NCBI RefSeq assembly: GCF_015350995.1
Contig: NZ_JADKRW010000008.1
Span: 113,168 to 177,167, forward strand
Length of the DNA: 64,000 bases
DNA from: Curtobacterium sp. VKM Ac-1393
GTDB taxonomy: Bacteria; Actinomycetota; Actinomycetes; Actinomycetales; Microbacteriaceae
Reading direction: 5' to 3'
The notes beneath the pieces are model-generated. The model did not search any database. It had not been told where the DNA came from and saw nothing but the letters and a program-made list of their open reading frames with translations. Position 1 is the first letter of the stretch; the number at the start of each line of letters is the position of its first letter. Below, one piece after another: positions 17,769 to 25,745 of the stretch. The position numbers and the translations under genes were made by a program.

Positions 17769-17815
17769 CGTCGGCCTCCCACCGGCAGCCCATCCCATCC
17801 CCCCAGGACTCCCGC

Positions 17816-17947
17816 ATGACCACCCAGAACGACGAGCTCAGCTCCCACCGCACCCGCACCAACCGTCGTCCGGCCGACACCACCGTCGCCACCGGTTCGA
17901 CCGCCGTCCTCGACGCCCCCGCGACGGAGCAGTCGCCGGAGGCCTGA
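17816..17947 (+). CDS. 43-residue small protein of unknown function
   Basis: ATG at 17816 opens 43 codons (MTTQNDELSSHRTRTNRRPA...) ending with TGA at 17945-17947. An AGGA lies about nine bases upstream, a plausible promoter precedes it, and a 26-bp-arm hairpin follows 32 bases after the stop, so it looks like a complete transcription unit. Third codon positions are almost all G or C, as in neighbouring genes. The peptide is polar, with no membrane segment or Cys, and is probably disordered. I do not recognise a family. Confidence 0.6.
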   Translation: MTTQNDELSSHRTRTNRRPADTTVATGSTAVLDAPATEQSPEA

Positions 17948-17978
17948 GACCCTGCGTGCGCCCCCGGCGCCCGCTGAA

Positions 17979-18031
17979 CGGCCTGGAGGCCCGGATCACG
18001 TCCCTGGGACGTGATCCGGGCCTCCAGGCCG
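17979..18031. terminator. very long perfect hairpin between the small ORF and fadD
   Basis: Perfect 26-base arms meet at a single T (18005), with core GGAGGCCCGGATCACGTC in the left arm. It lies between convergent genes and should terminate both. It belongs to the GGAGGCCCG hairpin family. An 18-base stretch (17985-18002) recurs exactly inside murF at 36361-36378. Confidence 0.85.
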
Positions 18032-18038
18032 CTTGCCT

Positions 18039-19943
18039 CTACTGCCGCTCGCCGCGGTCCCGGCGTCGGCCCTCGACGACGGGGGTCGCGGTCGTCTGCA
18101 CCTTCGACCCCGAGTAGATGTGGTCGATGTCCGCCGCGAAGTCGCGCAGGATGACCGATCGCTTGATCGTCAGCTTCGGCGTCAGGTGCCCTGAGCCCTC
18201 CGTCAGCTCGGTGTCCAGGATCGTGAACGACCGGACCGACTCAGCCCGTGAGACCCGGCCGTTGGCGGCGTCGATGGCCTCTTGCACGGCGGTGAGCACG
18301 CGCTCGTCGTACGCGGCCTCGTGCGCGGAGAGCGCCGGGGTGATCCCGCGGCTCTCGCACCAGCCCGGCAGCATCTCACGGTCGAGGGTTACGAGTGCGG
18401 CGACGAAGGGCTTGCCCTCGCCGACGACCACGACCTGCCCGATGAGCGGGTGCTCGCGGATGCCGTCCTCGAGCGGGGCGGGCGCGACGTTCTTGCCGCT
18501 CGCGGTCACGATGAGTTCCTTGGCACGTCCGGTCACCGTGAGGACGCCGTCGCCGTCGAGTCGCCCGAGGTCGCCCGTGCGGAACCAGCCGTCGTCGGTG
18601 AACGCCTGCTCGGTGGCTTCGTCGTTCCGCCAGTAGCGGTCGAACACGTCGACGCCGCGGATCAGGATCTCCTGGTCGTCGGCGATCCGGATCTCGACCC
18701 CGGGGAGCGCCGGGCCGACCGATCCGATGCGCAGGTCCGCCGCACGGTTCACGGTGGCAGGGGCGGTCGTCTCGGTGAGGCCGTAGCCCTCGAGGATCAG
18801 CACGCCGATCGACCGGAAGAAGTGCGACAGCCGGGGCGAGAGCGGTGCCGAGCCGCTGACCGCGTACTCGGTGCGGCCTCCGAGGGCGTTCCGGAGCTTC
18901 GCGTAGACCAGCTTGTCGAACAGTCGGAACTTCAGGCCGAGCACGAGCGGCACCCGGCCGGCGGCCAATGCCTCGGAGTGCGCGACCGCCGTGTCCGCCG
19001 CGGCCCGGAAGATCTTCCCCTTGCCGCCGAGGTCGGCCTTCTGCTCCGACGCGTTGTAGATCTTCTCGAACACCCGGGGGACCGCGAGCAGGAACGACGG
19101 CCGGAAGGACGACACGGCCTTCATGAGGTCCTTCGTGTCCGGCTCGTGGCCGACCAGGACCCCGGCGGACACCGACATCGCCGCGATGAACCGGGCGAAC
19201 ACGTGGGCCATCGGGATGAAGAGCAGGGTCGAGGCCCCGTCGGCGACGACCTCGGGCATCGCGACGCTGGCGTTCTCGACCGTGGCGGTGAAGTTGTCGT
19301 GCCGCAGCACGCACCCCTTCGGACGGCCGGTGGACCCGGAGGTGTAGATGATCGTCGCGTCGTCGTGGCCGTGCACGGTCGCGGTCCGGGCGTCGAGTTC
19401 GTCGTCGGTGACGTCCTCGCCGAGCCGGGTCAGGTCGTCCAGGCCGCCGCCGTCGATCGTCCAGTGCTGCCCGAGGTGCGGCAGGTCCGGGGCGATCGAG
19501 GCGACCCGACGCGCGTGCTCCTCTTGCTCGACGACTATCGCCACGGCTTCGGAGTCGGAGAGGATCCAGTGCACCTGGTCGGGGGAGCTCGTCTCGTAGA
19601 CGGGGACCGACACCAGGCCGGCGGTCCAGACGGCGAAGTCGACGAGCGTCCACTCCAGCCGCGTGCGGGACAGGATCGCGACGTGGGCGCCCGGCTCGAG
19701 GCCAGCGGCCACGAAGCCCTTCGCGATGCCGCGGACCCGTGCCAGCACCTCGCCCGCGGTGATCGTCGTCCAGGTGTCGCCGTGGCGCTGGGCCAGGATC
19801 GGACGCGACGGCGTCAGCCGGGCCCGGTCGCCGAGGAGCCGCGCTGCGGAGCCGTGGTCGGGGGCGACGGGGCCGCTGGTCGGACGCGAGGCGTGCCGGC
19901 TGGTCGGCTCCTCGGTGCTGGGTACGGGCCGCTGATCGTTCAC
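18039..19943 (-). CDS. long-chain fatty acid-CoA ligase (FadD15-like)
   Basis: The 634-residue AMP-forming enzyme activates fatty acids with ATP and CoA. Motifs are IIYTSGSTGRPKG (P-loop, about 190), ILEGYGLTETTAP (about 380) and WFRTGDLGRLDGDG with GRAKELIVTASGKNVAP (about 480-515). The GTG at 19943 (AAGGGAG upstream) is preferred over an ATG at 20009. In corynebacteria fadD15, glk and plsC are neighbours in this same order. Substrate chain length is inferred from the family. Confidence 0.93.
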   Translation of the reverse strand: MNDQRPVPSTEEPTSRHASRPTSGPVAPDHGSAARLLGDRARLTPSRPILAQRHGDTWTTITAGEVLARVRGIAKGFVAAGLEPGAHVAILSRTRLEWTLVDFAVWTAGLVSVPVYETSSPDQVHWILSDSEAVAIVVEQEEHARRVASIAPDLPHLGQHWTIDGGGLDDLTRLGEDVTDDELDARTATVHGHDDATIIYTSGSTGRPKGCVLRHDNFTATVENASVAMPEVVADGASTLLFIPMAHVFARFIAAMSVSAGVLVGHEPDTKDLMKAVSSFRPSFLLAVPRVFEKIYNASEQKADLGGKGKIFRAAADTAVAHSEALAAGRVPLVLGLKFRLFDKLVYAKLRNALGGRTEYAVSGSAPLSPRLSHFFRSIGVLILEGYGLTETTAPATVNRAADLRIGSVGPALPGVEIRIADDQEILIRGVDVFDRYWRNDEATEQAFTDDGWFRTGDLGRLDGDGVLTVTGRAKELIVTASGKNVAPAPLEDGIREHPLIGQVVVVGEGKPFVAALVTLDREMLPGWCESRGITPALSAHEAAYDERVLTAVQEAIDAANGRVSRAESVRSFTILDTELTEGSGHLTPKLTIKRSVILRDFAADIDHIYSGSKVQTTATPVVEGRRRDRGERQ

Positions 19944-20065
19944 GGTGACTCCCTTGTCTGCCGGTTCGATTCGAGGTCGCCTCATCCTGCGAGGCGACAC
20001 AGCCAGCATAGGGCGGGTCGCCGGGCGTTCCGTGGGTTCGCGGCGAACCGGTAGGCTCTTGGACC

Positions 20066-21019
20066 GTGCACGCCATCGGAATCGACATCGGGGGCACCAA
20101 GATCGCGGGAGCGGTCGTGACGGAACTCGGCGAGATCATCGCCGAGGACCGCGTGGCCACCAACGCTGCGGACCCGAACGCCATGCTCGACGACGTCGTC
20201 TCGATGGTCGAGCGACTCAGCTCAGGACACGAGGTCGGCGCCGTGGGCGTCGCAGCCCCCGGGTTCATCGACGCCTCGCAGTCGATCGTCTACTACACGC
20301 CGAACATCCGGTGGCGGAACGAGCCCCTGCGTCAGAAGCTGCAGCAGCGCCTCGGCGACCTGCACATCACGGTCGACAACGACGCCAACGCCGCAGGGTG
20401 GGCCGAGTTCCGCTTCGGCGCCGGCCGGCTCGTCTCCGACATGACGATGCTCACCATCGGCACCGGTGTCGGCGGCGCCATCGTGACCGAGGACCGCCTG
20501 TTCCGCGGTGGGTTCGGCACCGGCGGCGAGATCGGCCACCTGCGCATCGTGCCGAACGGCCTGCCGTGCGGCTGCGGCGCCCGTGGCTGCATCGAGCAGT
20601 ACGGCTCCGGCCGTGCCCTGCAGCGCATGGCGAACGACGTCGCCGACGCGGGTGGCATCGGTTCGGCGCTGGCCGACGCACGCGAAGCCAACGGCGGCCA
20701 GCTCGACGGGCACATCGTGGGCGACCTGATCCTGGCCGACGACCCGGGTGCCCTCGCGGCCCTCCGTCGCCTCGGTCGGCACCTCGGCGAGGCCTGCGCG
20801 TCGCTGTCCGCCGTGCTCGACCCCCAGCTCTTCGTGTTCGGTGGCGGTGTCGCCAGCGCGGGGGACCGGCTGCTCGACCCGATCAAGCAGGCGTACCTCA
20901 ACAACCTGCCGGCGCGCGGCTACCACCCCGAACCGGACTTCGTGATCGCCGAGCTGGTGAACGACGCCGGTGTCGTCGGTGCCGCCGACCTGGCCCGCAT
21001 CCACGCCCGCACGGCGTAG
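20066..21019 (+). CDS. glk: ROK-family glucokinase
   Basis: A 317-residue ROK kinase with the ATP loop GIDIGGTKIAGAVV at the N-terminus, catalytic DNDANAAGWAE (about 110-120), GTGVGGAIV, the ROK EIGHLRI and the zinc motif CGCGARGCIEQ (about 170-180). The length and context next to plsC and fadD match actinobacterial Glk. TAGGCT at 20052-20057 lies eight bases before the GTG and there is no Shine-Dalgarno, so the mRNA is probably leaderless. The last 24 coding bases are duplicated just after the stop. Confidence 0.93.
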   Translation: MHAIGIDIGGTKIAGAVVTELGEIIAEDRVATNAADPNAMLDDVVSMVERLSSGHEVGAVGVAAPGFIDASQSIVYYTPNIRWRNEPLRQKLQQRLGDLHITVDNDANAAGWAEFRFGAGRLVSDMTMLTIGTGVGGAIVTEDRLFRGGFGTGGEIGHLRIVPNGLPCGCGARGCIEQYGSGRALQRMANDVADAGGIGSALADAREANGGQLDGHIVGDLILADDPGALAALRRLGRHLGEACASLSAVLDPQLFVFGGGVASAGDRLLDPIKQAYLNNLPARGYHPEPDFVIAELVNDAGVVGAADLARIHARTA

Positions 21020-21045
21020 GCGCATCCACGCCCGCACCGCGTAAG
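20996..21045. repeat. 25-bp tandem duplication at the end of glk
   Basis: The stretch that encodes the last residues and stop of glk (20996-21020) is repeated at 21021-21045 with 23 of 25 bases identical. The second copy reads GCGTAAG in place of GCGTAGG and lies in the intergenic space before plsC. A recent replication slip is the simplest reading. Confidence 0.8.
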
Positions 21046-21080
21046 GTCGCTCTGGCCCACCCCACCACCTGGAGTCGTCG

Positions 21081-21806
21081 ATGACCTACTGGCTGCTGAA
21101 GAACTTCCTGCTCGGCCCGCTCATCCTCACCCTGTTCCGCCCCTGGGTCGTCGGCCGCGAGCACGTGCCGGCCAAGGGTCCGGTCATCTTCGCGTCCAAC
21201 CACATCTCGTTCATCGACTCGGTGATCCTGCCCGCCGTGCTCGACCGGCGGCTGTCCTTCCTGGCGAAGAGCGACTACTTCACCGGGCGGGGCCTCAAGG
21301 GCTGGGCGACGAAGACGTTCTTCAACGCCATCGGCCAGCTGCCGATCGACCGGTCCGGCGGCAAGGCCTCCGAGGCGTCGCTCCGCACCGGTCTGCAGGT
21401 CCTGGCCCGCGGCGAGCAGCTCGGCATCTACCCGGAGGGCACCCGCAGCCCCGACGGCAAGCTGTACCGCGGCCGGACCGGCATCGCCCGGATGATCCTC
21501 GAGGGCCGGGTCGTCGTCGTGCCCGTCGCGATGGTCGGCACGCGCGAGGTGCAGCAGATCGGCCAGCGGTTCCCGAAGATCAAGCGCGTCGGGGTGGTGT
21601 TCGGCAAGCCGCTCGACTTCTCACGGTTCCAGGGGTTCGAGACCGACCGGTTCATCCTGCGCAGCGTCACGGACGAGGTCATGCACGAGCTCGCCGGGCT
21701 GAGCCGGCAGGAGTACGTCGACGTCTATGCGACGAGCGTCAAGGAACGGGCCAGCTCCGCGCGCGAGGCCGTCATGCGGGAACGGAAGTCGTCACCCGCA
21801 CGTTAG
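21081..21806 (+). CDS. plsC: 1-acylglycerol-3-phosphate acyltransferase (PlsC family)
   Basis: The 241-residue membrane-associated protein has the catalytic NHISFID (N-H-x4-D, about 41-47) and YPEGTRSPDG (about 117-126) motifs of PlsC enzymes, which acylate lysophosphatidate to phosphatidate. A short hydrophobic N-terminal stretch (LLKNFLLGPLILTLF) should anchor it. Upstream glk and downstream aroG run in the same direction. The exact acceptor is not certain, since actinobacteria carry several paralogues. Confidence 0.9.
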   Translation: MTYWLLKNFLLGPLILTLFRPWVVGREHVPAKGPVIFASNHISFIDSVILPAVLDRRLSFLAKSDYFTGRGLKGWATKTFFNAIGQLPIDRSGGKASEASLRTGLQVLARGEQLGIYPEGTRSPDGKLYRGRTGIARMILEGRVVVVPVAMVGTREVQQIGQRFPKIKRVGVVFGKPLDFSRFQGFETDRFILRSVTDEVMHELAGLSRQEYVDVYATSVKERASSAREAVMRERKSSPAR

Positions 21807-21909
21807 GCTCTGAGGGTCCCGGCACTCCGCCAGGACGCCCATCGACGACCCGCCGTCCGCGTGCCGGCGCGTCGTCGGGCCGCCCGCACAGAACACCGAG
21901 GTAACGCCC

Positions 21910-23295
21910 TTGCCCGAGTCGACCGACTTCGTCGCCCTGCAGGATCCGGACGTCATCGAGGGTCTCGACTATTGGCGGACGCTCCCCATCAAGCAGCAGC
22001 CCACGTGGCCGGACGCGGGCGCGGCCGAGGCCGCCTCGGCCGAGATCGCCACGCTGCCGCCGCTCGTCTTCGCGGGCGAGGTCGACAAGCTCCGCGAGCG
22101 GCTCGCCGCCGCCGCGCAGGGCAAGGCCTTCCTGCTGCAGGGTGGTGACTGCGCGGAGACCTTCGCGGGTGCCACGGCCGACTCCATCCGCGACCGCGTC
22201 AAGACGATCCTGCAGATGGCCGTCGTGCTGACCTACGGCGCCTCGATGCCGGTCATCAAGATGGGCCGCATGGCGGGGCAGTTCGCCAAGCCGCGCTCGA
22301 GCGACTTCGAGACCCGCGGCGACGTCACGCTGCCTGCCTACCGCGGCGACATCGTGAACGGCTACGACTTCACGCTGGAGAGCCGCACGGCTGACCCGCG
22401 CCGCCTGGTGCAGGGCTACCACACGGCCGCCTCGACCCTGAACCTCGTCCGTGCCTTCACGCAGGGGGGCTTCGCCGACCTGCGTCAGGTGCACTCGTGG
22501 AACAAGGGCTTCGCGTCGAACCCGGCGAACGCCCGCTACGAGCACCTCGCCAAGGAGATCGACCGCGCGATCCGCTTCATGGACGCCTGCGGTGCCGACT
22601 TCGAGGCACTGAAGCACGTCGAGTTCTACGCGTCGCACGAGGGGCTGCTCATGGACTACGAGCGCCCGATGACCCGCATCGACTCGCGCTCCGGCCAGGC
22701 GTACGACACCTCCGGCCACTTCATCTGGATCGGAGAGCGAACGCGTGACCTCGACGGTGCTCACGTGGACTTCCTGTCGCGGGTGCGGAACCCGATCGGC
22801 GTGAAGCTCGGCCCGACGACGACCGTCGACGACATGAAGGCCCTGGTCGACAAGCTCGACCCGAACCGCGAGCCCGGCCGCCTGACGTTCATCACGCGCA
22901 TGGGTGCCGGCAAGATCCGCGACGAGCTGCCCAAGCTGCTCGAGGCGATCAAGGGCATGGACGCCAACCCGCTGTGGGTCACTGACCCGATGCACGGCAA
23001 CGGCCTGACGACGCCCACCGGCTACAAGACCCGTCGGTTCGACGACGTCGTGGACGAGGTCCTCGGCTTCTTCGAGGCGCACCGGCAGGTCGGTACCTAC
23101 CCGGGCGGCATGCACGTCGAGCTCACCGGTGACGACGTCACCGAGTGCCTCGGCGGGTCGGAGCACATCGACGAGGCCACCCTCGCGACCCGCTACGAGT
23201 CGCTGTGCGACCCGCGGCTGAACCACATGCAGTCGCTCGAGCTCGCGTTCCTCGTGGCCGAGGAGCTCGGCGCGCACCCGCACGTGCGCGCCTAG
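21910..23295 (+). CDS. aroG: class II (plant-type) DAHP synthase, first shikimate-pathway step
   Basis: The 461-residue enzyme condenses phosphoenolpyruvate and erythrose 4-phosphate. Plant-type signatures include LLQGGDCAETF (about 77-87), MPVIKMGRMAGQFAKPRS and MHGNGLTTPTGYKTRRF near the end. The TTG start has GAGGT upstream. In mycobacteria the equivalent gene (Rv2178c) lies close to pknL, as here. A 20-bp-arm hairpin at 23325-23365 ends the transcript. Confidence 0.95.
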   Translation: MPESTDFVALQDPDVIEGLDYWRTLPIKQQPTWPDAGAAEAASAEIATLPPLVFAGEVDKLRERLAAAAQGKAFLLQGGDCAETFAGATADSIRDRVKTILQMAVVLTYGASMPVIKMGRMAGQFAKPRSSDFETRGDVTLPAYRGDIVNGYDFTLESRTADPRRLVQGYHTAASTLNLVRAFTQGGFADLRQVHSWNKGFASNPANARYEHLAKEIDRAIRFMDACGADFEALKHVEFYASHEGLLMDYERPMTRIDSRSGQAYDTSGHFIWIGERTRDLDGAHVDFLSRVRNPIGVKLGPTTTVDDMKALVDKLDPNREPGRLTFITRMGAGKIRDELPKLLEAIKGMDANPLWVTDPMHGNGLTTPTGYKTRRFDDVVDEVLGFFEAHRQVGTYPGGMHVELTGDDVTECLGGSEHIDEATLATRYESLCDPRLNHMQSLELAFLVAEELGAHPHVRA

Positions 23296-23324
23296 CGCGA
23301 AGCGGGTCGGGTCAGTCCCGCCAG

Positions 23325-23365
23325 AGCGACAGAACCCCGCGAACTGTTCGCGGGGTTCTGTCGCT
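23325..23365 (+). terminator. terminator of aroG
   Basis: Perfect 20-base arms (left begins AGCGACAGAACCCC) around a single T at 23345. It lies 30 bases after the aroG stop. The downstream bases are TTCCGC, so the U-tract is weak, as is common in high-G+C genomes. Confidence 0.8.
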
Positions 23366-23374
23366 TCCGCGTAC

Positions 23375-23418
23375 CGGACGGGAGGCCCGTGGCGGCCCCG
23401 TGCCGCGCCTCCCGTCCG
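23375..23418. repeat. GGGAGGCCCG-family hairpin
   Basis: Arms CGGACGGGAGGC and GCCTCCCGTCCG flank 20 bases (CCGTGGCGGCCCCGTGCCGC). The same arm sequence recurs at 59673-59714 and, with changes, at 27582-27625 and 50479. The word CGGACGGGAGGCCCG also occurs inside lspA on the opposite strand. Confidence 0.7.
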
Positions 23419-23469
23419 CCGCCCGGTCGCGTCGACTTCCCGCCCCGCGAAGCGTCGGCCGCGCCGGTT

Positions 23470-23522
23470 CGCGAAAGCGACAGTGTGCCGCCGATGTTCG
23501 GCGGCACGCTGTCGCTTTCGCG
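23470..23522. terminator. hairpin at the end of pknL, probably bidirectional
   Basis: 23-base arms (left begins CGCGAAAGCGACAG) carry one G-T pair and enclose GATGTTC. It lies 75 bases beyond the pknL stop codon on that gene's transcript. Confidence 0.7.
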
Positions 23523-23596
23523 GTGCCTTCGGCGAGGCCGTGCGGACAGGTGTCGCTTCGACGGACCGGACCGGACCGGACCGGACTGCTCGACCG

Positions 23597-25663
23597 CTAC
23601 TGGTCGTAGGACAGGGTGACCGTGTCGCCGCGGTACACCGTGGCTCCGAAGCCCGGGTCGGTACCGGTCACGGGGAGCGTCGACTTCCAGTCGTAGAACC
23701 CGCACAGGATGTTCGTGCAGTCCGGCACGGAGACCTTGAGCCCGAGGCCTTCGAGGGTCGCCGAGGCCTGGTTGATCGTGAGTTTCTCGGCGGCGACGTC
23801 CGGCAGGGTGATCGGCGTCGGGCCCTTCGACACGACGACGTCGATCGCGGTGCCCCGGACGGCGGGAGAGTCCTGCACCGCGGCGGAGACGATCTGACCG
23901 GTGGGGACGGACTCGTCGTACTCTTCGGTCCGCGCGCCGAGGATCAGGCCGGCGGCGTCGAGTTCGGCGGTGGCCTGGTCGACCGTCTTGCCGACGACGT
24001 CGGGCACGGCACCGAGGGACACGGTGAGGGTGACCGGACCGGTCTCGCCGTAGGCCTTGACCGAGGTCAGGTCGAGCGCCTTGCCGCCGGAGGCCCGTCC
24101 CGTCGCTGCGATCACGGTGTCCTTCGGGACGTCGGCGGAGAACTCGTACCGGTTGTCCTGCAGCTCGAAGTCGTCGTCGAGCGCGGCGGTCACGGTGGAG
24201 ATCGGCTGCCCGACGATGGTCGGCAGCGCGATCATCTTCGGTCCGTTCGACACGACGAGCTGCACCGCCGTGCCCTTCTGCACCTCGCGCTTCGCGGCCG
24301 GCTTGGTGATGGACACCTGTCCCTTCGCGACGACGGCGTCGAACCGGGTTCCGGTCTTCGACGCCGCGTGCAGGCCCTGGGCTTCGAGCAGCTGCCGGGC
24401 CTGCGAGACCGACTTGCCCGTCACTTCGGGGATGCGCACGTTCCCGCCCGGTCCCGGGCCGAAGTACCAGCCGAAGCCCGCGCCGATCAGCAGGAGCACC
24501 ACGAAGACCGACAGCGCGATCCAGCCGCGCTTGCGACGCTTCGCGGAGAGGTCCGCCAGGCGCTGCCCCGCGGGCGAGAGCACCCCGGGCTGCGCGCCCG
24601 TGCGGCGGGGCCCCGGACCGGTGTTGCGGCCTCGGGCGGCGGGACGGCTCCGTTCCGGGGAGTCGATGATGGCCGTGGCGTCGGTGGCCGCCGGTGCTTC
24701 GGCGGCAGCAGCACGGGCACCTGCGGCGGCAGCGCCGACACCGGCCGTGGTCCCGCCGCCGGAGGGCAGGATCGCGGTCGCGTTCTCGGGCCGCAGCACG
24801 GCGGTCCGGTACTGCCCGGTGGCGCGCTGCTGGTTGCCCGCCATGTGGTCGAGCATCTCGCGGGCGTCGCGCGGCCGGTCCTCGGGGTCGCGGGCGGTCG
24901 ACCAGGCGACGAGCTCGTCGAGCTCCGGTGGGACGCCGGACACCGCGGCGCTCGGGACGGGCACCGTGTCGTTCGCGTGCTGGTAGGCGATCTGCATCGG
25001 CTGTTCGCCCTTGTAGGGCTGCTCGCCGGTGAGCATCTCGTAGAGCATGATGCCGAGCGCGTAGATGTCGCTGCGTGAGTCGGCGGCGCCGCGGGTGACG
25101 AGCTCGGGGGACAGGTACGCGATGGTGCCGAGCAGCGCGGCCCCGGTCGCGGTGTTCGCCGTCGTCGCCCGCGCCAGGCCGAAGTCGCCGAGCTTGATGC
25201 GGCCGTCGTCGGCGAGCAGGACGTTCTCGGGCTTCAGGTCACGGTGCACGATGCCGGCGCGGTGGGCCGATGCCAGCCCGGCCAGCACGGCGCGCAGGAT
25301 GTCGGTCGCCTGCTCCGGTGTCAGCGCGTGGTGCTCCTGCAGCAGGTCCCGCAGCGTGATGCCGGGGATGTACTCCATGACGATGTACGCGGTGTCGTCC
25401 TCGGCGCCCTGGTCGTAGACGCCGACCAGGTTCGGGTGCGACAGCCGTGCGGCCGAACGGGCTTCTTGGATGAAGCGCTCACGGAAGGCCTGGTCGTCGG
25501 CCAGGTGCCCGTGCATGATCTTGATCGCGACGCGTCGCTCGAGGCGCACGTCGGTCGCCAGGTACACGGTTGCCATGCCCCCGCGCGCGATGCGGGAGCG
25601 GACGCGGTACCGCTGATCGATCATGCGACCGATCATCGGATCCGTGGCGGCGTTGGTGGTCAT
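23597..25663 (-). CDS. pknL: membrane Ser/Thr kinase with PASTA repeats (PknL type)
   Basis: The 688-residue protein has a eukaryotic-type kinase domain (about 14-280) with ARGGMATVY (Gly loop), VAIKIM (catalytic Lys), HRDLKPENVLL and DFGLAR. A Pro/Ala/Arg-rich juxtamembrane stretch, one helix (about 380-400, WIALSVFVVLLLIGAGFGWY) and four external PASTA repeats follow, which bind muropeptides or lipid II. The ATG at 25663 is chosen because TAGAAT lies seven bases before it, a leaderless arrangement. Context with aroG, the Rv2175c homologue and idsA identifies it as the PknL orthologue. Confidence 0.93.
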   Translation of the reverse strand: MTTNAATDPMIGRMIDQRYRVRSRIARGGMATVYLATDVRLERRVAIKIMHGHLADDQAFRERFIQEARSAARLSHPNLVGVYDQGAEDDTAYIVMEYIPGITLRDLLQEHHALTPEQATDILRAVLAGLASAHRAGIVHRDLKPENVLLADDGRIKLGDFGLARATTANTATGAALLGTIAYLSPELVTRGAADSRSDIYALGIMLYEMLTGEQPYKGEQPMQIAYQHANDTVPVPSAAVSGVPPELDELVAWSTARDPEDRPRDAREMLDHMAGNQQRATGQYRTAVLRPENATAILPSGGGTTAGVGAAAAGARAAAAEAPAATDATAIIDSPERSRPAARGRNTGPGPRRTGAQPGVLSPAGQRLADLSAKRRKRGWIALSVFVVLLLIGAGFGWYFGPGPGGNVRIPEVTGKSVSQARQLLEAQGLHAASKTGTRFDAVVAKGQVSITKPAAKREVQKGTAVQLVVSNGPKMIALPTIVGQPISTVTAALDDDFELQDNRYEFSADVPKDTVIAATGRASGGKALDLTSVKAYGETGPVTLTVSLGAVPDVVGKTVDQATAELDAAGLILGARTEEYDESVPTGQIVSAAVQDSPAVRGTAIDVVVSKGPTPITLPDVAAEKLTINQASATLEGLGLKVSVPDCTNILCGFYDWKSTLPVTGTDPGFGATVYRGDTVTLSYDQ

Positions 25664-25745
25664 CGGCGGCATTCTACGAATCGAGACTGCACGACACCGC
25701 ACCGGCGCACCGGTCGTGACCCAATCTCGATCTTCCGGATGAGGC

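Larger units (their letters stand above)
23296..23596. other. gene-free region holding three hairpins in a row
   Basis: The 301 bases between convergent aroG and pknL contain no plausible gene. They hold three consecutive hairpins (23325-23365, 23375-23418, 23470-23522). The words GCGACAG and CTGTCGC occur in the first and third hairpins. Confidence 0.75.
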
